Shown here one piece after another: positions 45,640 through 54,345 of a stretch of 64,000 nt of DNA (positions are counted from its first letter, which is position 1; every line of letters begins with the position of its first letter). Origin of the DNA: DATMRF01 sp035566435. GTDB taxonomy: Bacteria > Verrucomicrobiota > Verrucomicrobiia > Limisphaerales > UBA8199. Made by a program: the position numbers and the translations under genes. The stretch spans positions 111,068-175,067 of the forward strand of contig DATMRF010000083.1 in the NCBI GenBank assembly GCA_035566435.1, read 5' to 3'. The notes under the pieces are model-generated. The model was given only the letters and a program-made list of their open reading frames with translations, ran no database searches and was not told the DNA's origin.

Positions 45640-46638
45640 CTATGTCAGGAGACTTTTGACCGGCTGCACCCGCGCGCCTTTGCGGCGAACGACCCGGTAA
45701 TAGCCGGCTATGCTTTCGGCTTCCGCAGCCATGAGCCGCTTGAACTTTTCGGGCGCCAGCACCTCCGCCTTGGAACCGAACGACAAGACCCAACCGGTGA
45801 ACCATTCAAACGAATAGCCCAACAAAGTGACTACAACGCCTCCTGGCTCCGCCTTTTCCTCGACCAGCCGGCAGGACCATTCGCGCCGAACGCGCTCCAT
45901 CATCTCGGGCTTGAACTTGACCAGGGCCGTAACGAACTTGCCCTCTCGCGCAGCTTCGTCGAGGTAGCGCTGCAGGGAAAAGTCATCGTGACCGGAGAAA
46001 AATTCGGCTTGCACTTGAAGCCTGCATATCCGGTCGGTCCGAAAATCCCGCACGTCCTGGCGCAGACGGCAGTAAGCGATCAGGTGCCAGTTGTCCGCGT
46101 AATAAACCAACCCCAGCGGCTCGACCTTGCGCGTGGTCATGTCGGGCCGCTGAGCACCCTTATAGTCCATGGCCAGGACGCGCCGCCCCGCCAGGGCGCG
46201 TTGGATGGGCAGCAACGCTTCGCTGGCCAGCCGCGGAATGGCGCCCGATCTCGAGGCCATCACTGCCGTCGAACGCTCGAGGCGATCCAGATAATCCTGC
46301 CGGTCCCGAGGGAGCACAGACCGGATCTTTAGTAGCGCCGACTCCATCTGCTTTTGCAATGACGCGTCCGTGAGGTTCTCCACGAGTTTTGAACCCATGA
46401 AAAGCGCGCTCGCCTCCTCGGCGGTGAACATCACCGGAGGCAAATGGTAGCCCTGGACGAGGCTGTAGCCCACGCCCGCCTCGCCCATGATGGGAATGCC
46501 CGCCTCACCCAGCGCTGCCAGGTCGCGATAGACAGTACGAACGCTGATTTCGAAATGCGTGGCGATATCTTCGGCCCGCACCACCCGCCGGCTTTGCAGG
46601 CGCAGCACCGTCGCCATCAGTCGGTCCACTCGGTTCAT
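45640..46638 (-). CDS. YafY-type HTH/WYL-domain transcriptional regulator
   Basis: Regulator of 332 residues from the ATG at 46638. The N-terminal HTH_11-type winged helix is MNRVDRLMATVLRLQSRRVV ... ISVRTVYRDLAALGEAGIPI; the WYL domain follows around 145-230 (GRRVLAMDYKGAQ ... PLGLVYYADNWHLIAYC), and the C-terminal WCX-like part is near 300. WYL domains bind nucleic acid or nucleotide ligands. It may control the small adjacent region or its own transcription. The longer open frame up to 47031 is not protein-like. Confidence 0.87.
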   Translation of the reverse strand: MNRVDRLMATVLRLQSRRVVRAEDIATHFEISVRTVYRDLAALGEAGIPIMGEAGVGYSLVQGYHLPPVMFTAEEASALFMGSKLVENLTDASLQKQMESALLKIRSVLPRDRQDYLDRLERSTAVMASRSGAIPRLASEALLPIQRALAGRRVLAMDYKGAQRPDMTTRKVEPLGLVYYADNWHLIAYCRLRQDVRDFRTDRICRLQVQAEFFSGHDDFSLQRYLDEAAREGKFVTALVKFKPEMMERVRREWSCRLVEEKAEPGGVVVTLLGYSFEWFTGWVLSFGSKAEVLAPEKFKRLMAAEAESIAGYYRVVRRKGARVQPVKSLLT

Positions 46639-46747
46639 GGCCTCCAAGATAGCACACAGCTTCAAACCGAGATCTTGACGCAGCGAAACCCGGCAGGTAT
46701 TCGGGGTAGAACGAAATCGAACGCCCGAGGCAACGGGCAACGGCCTT

Positions 46748-48550
46748 GTGTCCCCAAAAATGGTAACGAATGCTTTTTCACCTGCTGGCATCAGTTCGCG
46801 AGCGTGTCGCACAACATTCTCAGCGGGCCGCGCGGCCTTCGTGGCAGTGGCGGTGATCGCTTTGCTCGGCGGCACCCAGGAACCGGCGGCGGCATCGGAA
46901 AACCATCCTCCGACGATCCAGTCGGTAACCGTCGATGGCAAAGTCATTCCTGTGGCAGGCAAGAGCATCTTGCACTTGCCGCCGCATCCCGGCGTCGTGT
47001 CCTTTGTCATTGGAGGAAGCACCAATGCCAACCGCCAAACCTTGCGGATTCGCCACCGGCTCGAGGGCTACGACAAGGATTGGCAGGACGGCATCGTTTT
47101 CATGTACGTCGCGGTCCGATTTTTCGATGCCGACGGCAGGCAGGTGTCGCAAACCGCCTTCAGGGCCGCCGGGGAAAGTCCCGGCTGGAGAGGAAATGTC
47201 GCCGCGTCTGATTTTACACAGCGCCGGGAGACGGTAATCGTGCCCGCGAAAGCCGCGAGCCTGTGGGCGGTCATTTCCTCCGCCGGACCTCCCACCACAG
47301 TCGGCCTCTTTGTAGTGGAGAACCTGGTCATTTTCAGGGTCGGAGCTTCAGCGTCGCAGACGGAGGCGTTGTTAGGGCCGCCGGCGAGCTTTCTCGAGAA
47401 GGGCCAGAACCTGGACCAGGCACCGCCCGACTGGATGCGCGATGGGCTCAACCCCGACATGGCCAAAATCATCGAGTTGGGCCCGGGCCATGCGCCCAGG
47501 GCCTTTGCGATCCTGGATGAAGATCCCAATGCCCACGCCGAGTGGCGCACAGTCAGAGGGTTCGCAAAGGTTTCGCCCGGCGAACAATTGCTGGTGGAGT
47601 GGAACGAGTTGTTCACCATGGGGGAGGGCGTTGCGCGCACGGTCAGTTACGCGAACCTCGCTGCCGGCGACTACCAGTTTCGGGCAATCGAAACGACGCC
47701 CCTGGGCGTTCCGATGGGTACGGAAGTGTCGCTGGCGATTGTTGTCCCGGTGCCTTACTGGCGGAGCCCATGGTTTTGGGGACTGGTTATGACACTAGGG
47801 GTCGCCGGAGCGGCCGGGTGCTACCGATATGTGGTCTGGCAGCATATGCGGCGTGAATTGGCGCGTCTGGAAAGCCAGCGCCTGCTGGAACACGAGCGCG
47901 TGCGCATTGCGCAGGACATCCATGATGACCTGGGCGCGCGGGTAACTCAAATCTCCCTGGTCAGCGGCCTGGCCCAGGGCGACCCGGGCTTGCCCGAGAA
48001 GGCTCGCGCTGAGTTCGATGTCATTTCCAAAATGGCGCGGGAACTGGTCGCCGCCCTGTACGAAACGGTTTGGGCAGTCAACCCGGAGCACGATAACCTG
48101 GATGCCCTCGGCAATTACGTCTGCCAAATGGTCGATAACCTCTGTGAACAGGCGCAGCTGCGGCGCCGGCTGCGTGTGACGGAACTGCCGCGCGATGTCC
48201 ACGTCTCCAGCCAGGTGCGTCATAACCTCTGCATGGCCGTCAAGGAGGCGGTGCATAACGTCATCAAACATGCCCGCGCGACCGAGCTCTCCGTACAAGT
48301 GGATCTCGATGGCAGCGCGCTGGCCATACTCGTGAAGGATGACGGCTGCGGCTTTGATCCGGTTCGGGCTGCTGCCGGCCACGGCCTGGCCAACATGAAG
48401 CGCCGCCTGGAACAAATCGGGGGTTCACTGGCCATCGAGAGCCAACCCGGACGCGGCACCACGGTTTGTCTCCGCTGCAACGTCCGGCGCGAGCCTGGCC
48501 ATGCCGCCGGCCCGCCTGGAGGTCGCGCCGATTTGCAGTCAAAACCCTAA
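46748..48550 (+). CDS. NarL-system sensor histidine kinase with exported sensor region
   Basis: Protein of 600 residues starting at a GTG (46748; an ATG four codons later is also possible). A hydrophobic segment near 30-45 leads to an extracytoplasmic region of about 290 residues, then a second membrane segment (FWGLVMTLGVAGAAGCY, about 336-352). The HisKA_3 phosphoacceptor is His392 in RIAQDIHDDLGARV, followed by the HATPase domain with HNLCMAVKEAVHNVIKHA and DDGCGFDP, GHGLANMKRR. Its partner is the convergent response regulator. Its stop TAA lies in the CTAA target of an inserted element. Confidence 0.87.
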   Translation: MSPKMVTNAFSPAGISSRACRTTFSAGRAAFVAVAVIALLGGTQEPAAASENHPPTIQSVTVDGKVIPVAGKSILHLPPHPGVVSFVIGGSTNANRQTLRIRHRLEGYDKDWQDGIVFMYVAVRFFDADGRQVSQTAFRAAGESPGWRGNVAASDFTQRRETVIVPAKAASLWAVISSAGPPTTVGLFVVENLVIFRVGASASQTEALLGPPASFLEKGQNLDQAPPDWMRDGLNPDMAKIIELGPGHAPRAFAILDEDPNAHAEWRTVRGFAKVSPGEQLLVEWNELFTMGEGVARTVSYANLAAGDYQFRAIETTPLGVPMGTEVSLAIVVPVPYWRSPWFWGLVMTLGVAGAAGCYRYVVWQHMRRELARLESQRLLEHERVRIAQDIHDDLGARVTQISLVSGLAQGDPGLPEKARAEFDVISKMARELVAALYETVWAVNPEHDNLDALGNYVCQMVDNLCEQAQLRRRLRVTELPRDVHVSSQVRHNLCMAVKEAVHNVIKHARATELSVQVDLDGSALAILVKDDGCGFDPVRAAAGHGLANMKRRLEQIGGSLAIESQPGRGTTVCLRCNVRREPGHAAGPPGGRADLQSKP

Positions 48551-48665
48551 CCCGGATCTTTCACACGAAATTCCAACAGCCCGGAGCGCCAGCATTTTGC
48601 CGGCGTAGACTGTTCGAACCGCGTAAGCCGCCGCTCCGCCCTGGCAGGTGTGAGAAATATCCGGA
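48551..48665. mobile_element. 115-bp inverted-repeat element flanked by CTAA duplications
   Basis: Ends are CCCGGATCTTTCACACG (48551-48567) and GGTGTGAGAAATATCCGGA (48647-48665), imperfect inverted repeats; CTAA occurs directly on both sides (48547-48550 and 48666-48669). No open frame inside. The same end sequences and the same CTAA flanks bound the element at 51692-51879, so both belong to one non-autonomous (MITE-like) family. The parent transposase is not in the window; an IS1380-type parent is one idea to test. Confidence 0.75.
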
Positions 48666-49379
48666 CTAACCCACCCGGTGCCTCGCAACGGCTTCGAGTC
48701 GGCTGCGCACGTGCATCTTTTGGCAGATGCCTTTCACATGGGTCCGCACCGTCTCAATGCCAATCCCAAGCTTATCACCAATCTCCTTGTAAATATAGCC
48801 GGAAGCCAGCAGCTCGAGCACTTCGCGTTCGCGCGGTGAGAGGCTCTCCTCCTCGGCGGGGGCCGGTCCGAGCATATGAAAATGCTGGACCACTTTGCGG
48901 GCAATGTGGCTGGACATCGGCGCACCGCCTTTGGACACATCGACGATCGCCTCCACCAGTTTCCCCGGCGGGCCGGACTTGACCAGGTAACCGGCCGCGC
49001 CGGCCTTCAGCGCGCGGAAAATCCGTTCGCTGTCCTCGTACACCGTCAGCATGATGACCTGCAGCGCCGGGAGGATGCGCTTGAGTTCGGCGACGCAGTC
49101 GATTCCCGACATGCCCGGCAGCCTGATGTCCATCAGGACCACATCGGGGTGTTTGGCCGGTATCAGTTCCAATGCTTCCTCAGCGGAAATGCACGCGCCG
49201 GCACAACGGATGCCGGGGGCCGAGTTGAGGATCTTCACCAGTTGCTCGCGCAGACCCCGGTCATCTTCCACGACGATGACAGACTTGGGCACCACTGCTC
49301 CAGACCTTACCGGCGAGCTCGGCCCCGAGCCAGCCGCAAATCCAGCGGGCCCGGCAGCACTTGAAGCCCCACCCGTCAC
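48666..49379 (-). CDS. NarL/LuxR-type response regulator
   Basis: Response regulator with receiver domain (SVIVVEDDRGLREQL; phosphoacceptor Asp84 in VVLMDIRLPGM; Lys-containing LVKSGPPGK) and a C-terminal LuxR-type HTH (LSPREREVLELLASGYIYKEIGDKLGIGIETVRTHV). The GTG at 49379 overlaps the stop of the upstream GH99-like gene (GTGA) but adds 30 Gly/Ala residues before the receiver; GTG at 49295 is a likely alternative. Its stop TAG is read from the CTAA flank of the inserted element. It should pair with the convergent histidine kinase. Confidence 0.9.
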   Translation of the reverse strand: MTGGASSAAGPAGFAAGSGPSSPVRSGAVVPKSVIVVEDDRGLREQLVKILNSAPGIRCAGACISAEEALELIPAKHPDVVLMDIRLPGMSGIDCVAELKRILPALQVIMLTVYEDSERIFRALKAGAAGYLVKSGPPGKLVEAIVDVSKGGAPMSSHIARKVVQHFHMLGPAPAEEESLSPREREVLELLASGYIYKEIGDKLGIGIETVRTHVKGICQKMHVRSRLEAVARHRVG

Positions 49380-51904
49380 GGCGTTATCGGCATCTGGGGT
49401 AGTGTCGGGATATCGCCCCGGAGCATGCGGGAAGCCTGATCCGCCATGCGAAGATACCAGTCGCTGGGGAGCGCCTGTCCGTCGATGTTCAGCGGCACGA
49501 AATTGGTCTGGACCGGGAGTTGCGCTGACGTAGGCGCCATTTTGAGCATCGCAGTGCCCTCATCCATTTCGTCGAACATCGCGCCGTAAATCATGGTGCA
49601 CTGCGCCGTTACCGCGTTGTAGGCCTGCCGCCAATAAAACGTCCCGCCGTTCCGCGGAATCTGGTTGAGCGTCCCGCCGTTCAAATTGTGCCAGGAGAAC
49701 CCCGGGAAAATCACCGGCATGTAATCGAGCCCATGCGATTTGGCATCCGCCAGGTCGGGCACAATCAGGTTCACTTTAAAGTTGTCGGCATCAGTGGGCG
49801 TGCCGTAACGGCCGACGGCCCAGGGACTGATGATGTCGAACGAGCGATAAACCGCGGCCCACGCGAGGTTGGTCTGCGAATCCCCGGTCAACGTCCGCCA
49901 ATAGGTTGGCACACCGCCCATCACCGTGACGCCTGCGGATTTGAAAAAATTAATGACTGTTTGCGCATCCGACGGCGTGCCGGGACGATCGGTAAAGCCG
50001 AACCCCCAAATCGCCACGACGGGTTTGCCGCGATGCCGAACATAGCTGGGACTGTTGGTGACCTGCAGGGTAGTGACCAGATAGCTCCAATCGTTGGTCA
50101 GGGTGCTGACGAGTGTTGAGGGCGGCTGGCCGGAAATATCGTACATGACCGCGAATACCCGCCCGTAGGTTTCCGCGCCGTTGCGCACATTGGCCAGCAC
50201 CTGGTTGCGCACGGCAAAAAGTGACGAACTGGATAGCTCCGAGCTGAACCGCTGCAGGAAGACTCCGTCCAGGTTGTTATCTTTCATCCATTTGAAATGG
50301 CGCAGGACGGTTTTTTGGTTGAAGGCCGAATAAACCGCCGCGGGAGCACCGCCAGGCAACGTCATGCTGGTGTTGAACAATTCATCCGGGTCCAGTTCGG
50401 AGATGTCCGGCCAGAAATCCACCGTCGCGTTCGTGGCGACCGGGTTATTATTGCGAAACCAGTGCACCCACCCGCTTGAAGGCGAGCCGTCGCCCGGGCA
50501 CCCGAACCAGCCCTGGTAGCCCATCATCAGTTTCCGTGTCAGCGTGCTCGGGTCCACGGCTCGTCCAAGCACGAAATAACCTTGCCCGCCCGCATTGGAG
50601 ACGTTCAGGGTGCTCAGGTTGTTGCTGACCCCCGCGGAGTTCAACCACGGCTTCCACCGTGCGGGAGGGGCTGTGTTGGAAGCGACCAGCAGCGACAAGG
50701 CGGTCGCAGAGGCCGGCCATGAGAGGAGGAAGTTCGTGCCCGCGCGGGCAATCTGCAGTACCGCGGGCTGCGCCGGCAGCTTCTCGGAAATGTTCACCGG
50801 TGCCGAGAGTGTCGTCGCGCCCTGGTTGTCGGTCGCGACCGCCGTGAGTTGATAGGAACCCGAAACGGAATTCGTCCAAACAAAGCCGAACGGACTGGTG
50901 GTCGTTTCGCCGAGTTTATTCAGGCCGGCATAGAACTCGACCTTGGCGATGCTGCCATCGGGATCGACAGCGGAGACCGTGATGGGCAAAGCCGCCGGCG
51001 AGACTGCAAAGACCAGGCTGGCCCCGTCAGCGGGGCTCAGGATGGTCGCCTGAGGGCGCAGATTGGCCCCGCTGCCGCTCGCTTGCGGGGGCAGGAAATC
51101 GGACGCTTTGGTGATCGCCAGGTTGTCCCATTGCGCGGCCAGAGGAAAATAGCTAGCTGCGGCGCCGGAACCGGTGAATCCGTCGTAAAACACGCGGAGC
51201 GTGATGTTCGAACCGGTAATTCCGGTGTTGAAGCTGCGATAGACGAACTGTCCCGCCGGCGCCTCGGGGTCCGAGTAACTCAGCGTGATTTGCGGTTCCT
51301 GCGGGGCGTCGTTGAAATCGACTACTGTGGTGACATGATTGGCGGCGTCACCCATGTTCCACAAGTAGGCGCTGAGCACGTAATCCGCGTTGGGCGAGAG
51401 GCTGAGCGCACGCTGATACATGCCGACGGGCGCGGCATTGTTGACCAGGCCCTTGGCGACCACTCCATTGTCGGCCGGAACCATGTTCGTGCCGGCATCG
51501 GCAAAGACGTCGGCCTGCCTGATCCAACCGACAGGGTAGGGATGGGTGTTGGTGAACGTTTGTCCCTGAAATTGGAAGTCGCCGTTGTTCACCAGCTGCA
51601 CGTTTTCGGTGCCGGGGATAATGGAGGAGAGCGTAAGGCGCGTCTGCGCCCCCGCCAGCTCAAGTGAGGCCAGGAGAACGCCGAACGCTAACCCGGATAT
51701 TTCACACCGTTGCCGGTAGCGCAGGTTTCCGAACCCGCTGTATCTCCGGTTTCCGAACCTGCGGGTACCAATGCCATCACGACACTCTGCCGACTTGGAA
51801 GTCGGCGATACGGCAGGTTTGGAAACCTGCGCTACGACCGCTGCTGCCGCGGCAGAGTCGTGGGTGTGAAATTTGCGGGCTAAGAACCGGTTGTGCATGT
51901 TCAC
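49376..51904 (-). CDS. Secreted GH99/GH71-like glycoside hydrolase with Ig-like domain, leader interrupted by an element
   Basis: The frame encodes 842 residues. After the leader come a CBM-like sandwich (VQLVNNGDFQFQGQ, NLAITKASDFLPP), an Ig-like part (SAVDPDGSIAKVEFYAGLNKLGE, about 300-360) and a GH99-like barrel: KLMMGYQGWFGCPGDGS, FKWMKDNNLDGVFLQRF, YMPVIFPGFSWHN, GGTFYWRQAYN and MFDEMDEGTAM, the last carrying acidic residues expected in this family. GH99 enzymes cleave alpha-mannosides by an endo mechanism. A 188-bp element plus a CTAA duplication splits the signal peptide in frame (51688-51883); without it the leader reads MNMHNRFLAFGVLLASLELA. Confidence 0.8.
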   Translation of the reverse strand: MNMHNRFLARKFHTHDSAAAAAVVAQVSKPAVSPTSKSAECRDGIGTRRFGNRRYSGFGNLRYRQRCEISGLAFGVLLASLELAGAQTRLTLSSIIPGTENVQLVNNGDFQFQGQTFTNTHPYPVGWIRQADVFADAGTNMVPADNGVVAKGLVNNAAPVGMYQRALSLSPNADYVLSAYLWNMGDAANHVTTVVDFNDAPQEPQITLSYSDPEAPAGQFVYRSFNTGITGSNITLRVFYDGFTGSGAAASYFPLAAQWDNLAITKASDFLPPQASGSGANLRPQATILSPADGASLVFAVSPAALPITVSAVDPDGSIAKVEFYAGLNKLGETTTSPFGFVWTNSVSGSYQLTAVATDNQGATTLSAPVNISEKLPAQPAVLQIARAGTNFLLSWPASATALSLLVASNTAPPARWKPWLNSAGVSNNLSTLNVSNAGGQGYFVLGRAVDPSTLTRKLMMGYQGWFGCPGDGSPSSGWVHWFRNNNPVATNATVDFWPDISELDPDELFNTSMTLPGGAPAAVYSAFNQKTVLRHFKWMKDNNLDGVFLQRFSSELSSSSLFAVRNQVLANVRNGAETYGRVFAVMYDISGQPPSTLVSTLTNDWSYLVTTLQVTNSPSYVRHRGKPVVAIWGFGFTDRPGTPSDAQTVINFFKSAGVTVMGGVPTYWRTLTGDSQTNLAWAAVYRSFDIISPWAVGRYGTPTDADNFKVNLIVPDLADAKSHGLDYMPVIFPGFSWHNLNGGTLNQIPRNGGTFYWRQAYNAVTAQCTMIYGAMFDEMDEGTAMLKMAPTSAQLPVQTNFVPLNIDGQALPSDWYLRMADQASRMLRGDIPTLPQMPITP
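51692..51879. mobile_element. 188-bp inverted-repeat element inside the GH99-like signal peptide
   Basis: Ends CCCGGATATTTCACACC (51692-51708) and GGTGTGAAATTTGCGGG (51863-51879) are inverted repeats with few mismatches, flanked by direct CTAA copies (51688-51691, 51880-51883). It shares ends and target with the element at 48551-48665. It contains the GTAGCGCAGG-type repeat (51716-51835), so it is a composite. Element plus one target copy is 192 bp, exactly 64 codons. Confidence 0.8.
51716..51835. repeat. GTAGCGCAGG interspersed repeat with perfect 15-bp inverted ends
   Basis: Starts GTAGCGCAGGTTTCC and ends GGAAACCTGCGCTAC. Internal words CCGACTTGGAAGTCGGCGA and TACGGCAGGTTTGG match the copy at 13798-13933. 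It is nested in the CTAA-flanked element and is translated in frame as part of the open frame there. Confidence 0.8.
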
Positions 51905-52087
51905 CGTCGCATGAGATTAGGTGCCGTCAGACTTCAACGCTATCCCCAAAAACGGGGATAGACCAGCCGGCGGTTGGACAAGGCAACCGCATATACGGGC
52001 ACAACTCTGGGTGAAATGGGGTCCCGAAAGGCTTGAACCGCTTCGACTCGGGCTGAGGACGGTGGCGGAACCTCAAACCCGCCAACG

Positions 52088-52807
52088 TCAGCTTGAACTG
52101 GAAACAATCGCGAGGGGGCTCAGCGCTTCCCGCTTCCGCGCCCGCAACAGAACCCGCGCGCCAAAATAGAGGCTCACCTCCGCGCCGTCAATCGCCGCGG
52201 CTGTCGCCAGGCTCCGCAGCTCGGGCACGCGCCAGCCTCGTTCGACTGACAGCAACCCATCCGAGGCGATTACGGCCGGGAAGCGCATCAGGCGAAACAC
52301 CACCCATAAGGTTGCGTAGAGCGCCGCGTTGCGATGCAGGTCGCTCAACATCACAACGTGTCTGGCAACGCGCCAGGCCTCCGCGATATGCTGCCGCACT
52401 TCCGCGTCGGTCAGGTGATGCGTCATCTGTGAGGCGATCACCGCGTCGAAGCTGCCCGCGCGGAAGGGCAGGGCGAGCACCGAGCCGGCCACGTTTGGTC
52501 CCGCCGGATTCAGTCGCAACGCGGCGAGGCTGAGGTCGAGGTTGGTCACGCGCCACTGCCAGCCGCGCTGCCGCGCCCACTCGGACAGCACCTTTCCCAA
52601 CGAGCCGTCCCCGGCGCCCAGGTCGAGAATCGAAGCCTTCTCACAGCGGCTCGGCCCGAGTAAACGGGGCAGGGACCGCTGAAACGGCTCGGCAAACACA
52701 AAGAGGCGGTTTATCCGCTGCAGCGCCTGGAAAAACGCGGCGAGTTCTGCCGCCGACCTCTCGCCGTCGAAATATTCTGCTTGCGTGGTCCGGCGGGCCA
52801 AAAACAT
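52088..52807 (-). CDS. Class I SAM-dependent methyltransferase
   Basis: Protein of 239 residues with the methyltransferase-11/25 fold: motif I ILDLGAGDGSLGKVL, an acidic end of strand 2 in VTNLDLSLAAL, and LPFRAGSFDAVIASQMTHHL as motif IV/V. The substrate cannot be told from sequence; the AEYFDGERSAAELAAFFQ start resembles a group of methyltransferases found near lipid and polyketide genes. It is transcribed divergently from a small membrane protein with only 20 bases between the two start codons. Confidence 0.82.
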   Translation of the reverse strand: MFLARRTTQAEYFDGERSAAELAAFFQALQRINRLFVFAEPFQRSLPRLLGPSRCEKASILDLGAGDGSLGKVLSEWARQRGWQWRVTNLDLSLAALRLNPAGPNVAGSVLALPFRAGSFDAVIASQMTHHLTDAEVRQHIAEAWRVARHVVMLSDLHRNAALYATLWVVFRLMRFPAVIASDGLLSVERGWRVPELRSLATAAAIDGAEVSLYFGARVLLRARKREALSPLAIVSSSS

Positions 52808-52827
52808 GCTATTGCTCTACGGAAATC

Positions 52828-53196
52828 ATGAGCGACATACAAGTTAAAGTCTCGGGAGGGCGGCGCTGGAGAAAAGTTCTGCTGCGCCTGGCCGCGGTGC
52901 TCCTGCTGGCCGCCGCCATCGGCGGTGTCCTCAACCAAGTCGCGGCTTCTCTCGAGCGCAACGCCCGGCCCGCCGGTTTCAGCCGGGGCGTCCTGCAGGG
53001 CGTGCTCATGCCGATGTCCATGCCCAACCTCCTGGTCGGGCGCGACGTCACGATCTATTCCCCCAACAATACCGGTGTGGGCTACAAGCTGGGATACACC
53101 TCGGGCGTGAACGGCTGCGGCGCGCTCTTCTTTGGCTTCATGTTCTGGCGCCTCAACCGCTGGCGCAAATCGGCCAACGGCAAACGCGAAGTGTGA
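52828..53196 (+). CDS. Small membrane protein of unknown function
   Basis: Protein of 122 residues with a hydrophobic helix at about 18-36 (VLLRLAAVLLLAAAIGGVLN) and a second hydrophobic segment near 95-110 (GCGALFFGFMFWRL) flanked by basic residues. The middle part, PMSMPNLLVGRDVTIYSPNNTGVGYKLGY, looks conserved in character, and codon composition matches genuine genes. I do not recognise the family. Its start lies 20 bases from the start of the divergent methyltransferase gene. Confidence 0.65.
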   Translation: MSDIQVKVSGGRRWRKVLLRLAAVLLLAAAIGGVLNQVAASLERNARPAGFSRGVLQGVLMPMSMPNLLVGRDVTIYSPNNTGVGYKLGYTSGVNGCGALFFGFMFWRLNRWRKSANGKREV

Positions 53197-54345
53197 TGTC
53201 TAAGCCGGGAGAATTGGCGACACTGGCCTCTACTATATATGGCGCGGCGAACCTTGTCTGACGGCGGACAAAGCCCTCAGCGCGCTGCGCCATTTCGGCG
53301 ACTGGGCAGAGCGATTACAAGGACGAGGAGGGCGACGAGGACGATTATGATGGGTTGCCATCGGTTACTATCGCTTACCATGGGTTACCGGCTGGTTACC
53401 GATCGGTTACCGGAATCTACCGCACCCTTACCGAGCGAAGCCGCGAATTTCGCGAATTGCGGACAATGACCAGGTCGGAACCGAGTCCGGGAGAATTTCA
53501 GTTCGGAGCTGGGAAATTTTCCCGTTAGTGGGCGTCCGTAGGTGAAATTAAGCGTAACCGGGCGCGGCCGGGAGGCCGGTCCAGAGTCCAAAGTCTCAAG
53601 TCTCAGGTCTCAAGTCCCTAGTCCACAGTCCAACGTCTTGAATAGTGTTGGGGAACCACGAAGAGGAGGAAAAAACTATGTTAATGTTCGGATTGGTTTG
53701 GATCAGTTCGTAGTGGCATGGAGTGTTTCGGGGCCGTGGGATCCTCGATTTTTGAAACGGGGGAAGCGCGCGAGACGCGGATACCAGTTCGCGCTGAAAT
53801 GCGGGAAGTGGTATTACGTGGTAGTAGCTGACAGTAGCTGACATTGATTGTGATTAAGTGATATCGAGGGCGGCGGGACAGGGTGGCGACGTTCCAGGGC
53901 GTCCCAGGCGTCCCAGGCGTCCCAGTTGAGGTTTTTGATTCTTGATTTCCGATTGGCGCCGCGGCGCCGGGCCTGGAAGATGTTGTGTGCACACGGGGGG
54001 GGTGTTTTTAGCCTCAAAGTGTCCCAAGCTCGGTAAACACGGGGGATTTTCGCCTTTTGAGCCGTCCCCAAAGTGTCCCAAAAGTGTCCCGGTTTAGTCG
54101 GTATCTGAAAGTCGATAGTCGAGGGCCGGGTGGCGGGTTTGAGGCGTGTAAAAAGTGTTTTGTGCCTAATGGCGGCAAAACAGCGGTGACACGGTGACAA
54201 GCCCGTGTTTACCGAGGGATCTGTGCATCTGCGGCGGTGACAAAACGGTGACAAAGCGGTGACGGGCGGTGACAGGTCCCAAGTCCCAAGTCCCAAGTCC
54301 GGGCAGAATGATTTGAGGAAATCGCTTCATCCTCCCATTTCGCGA
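53197..54345. repeat. 1.15-kb non-coding region made of several short tandem arrays
   Basis: No supported gene. Distinct arrays follow each other: degenerate GGTTACC words (53353-53413), CTCAAGTC words (53593-53625), CCAGGCGTC units (53894-53925), GTGTCCCAAA (54063-54091), CGGTGAC words (54183-54274) and CAAGTCC units (54275-54300). Open frames here are short and biased. Each array uses a different unit, so it is not one satellite. Confidence 0.6.

Noticed and set aside
53542..53841. 99-codon plus-strand frame in the repeat region
   Set aside because: Its sequence is largely tandem-repeat DNA (TCAAGTC words), the opposite strand is equally open, and no ribosome site is present.
53353..54300. 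CRISPR-like array
   Set aside because: Units are only 6-10 bases, contiguous and of several kinds; there are no spacers of regular length and no cas genes.
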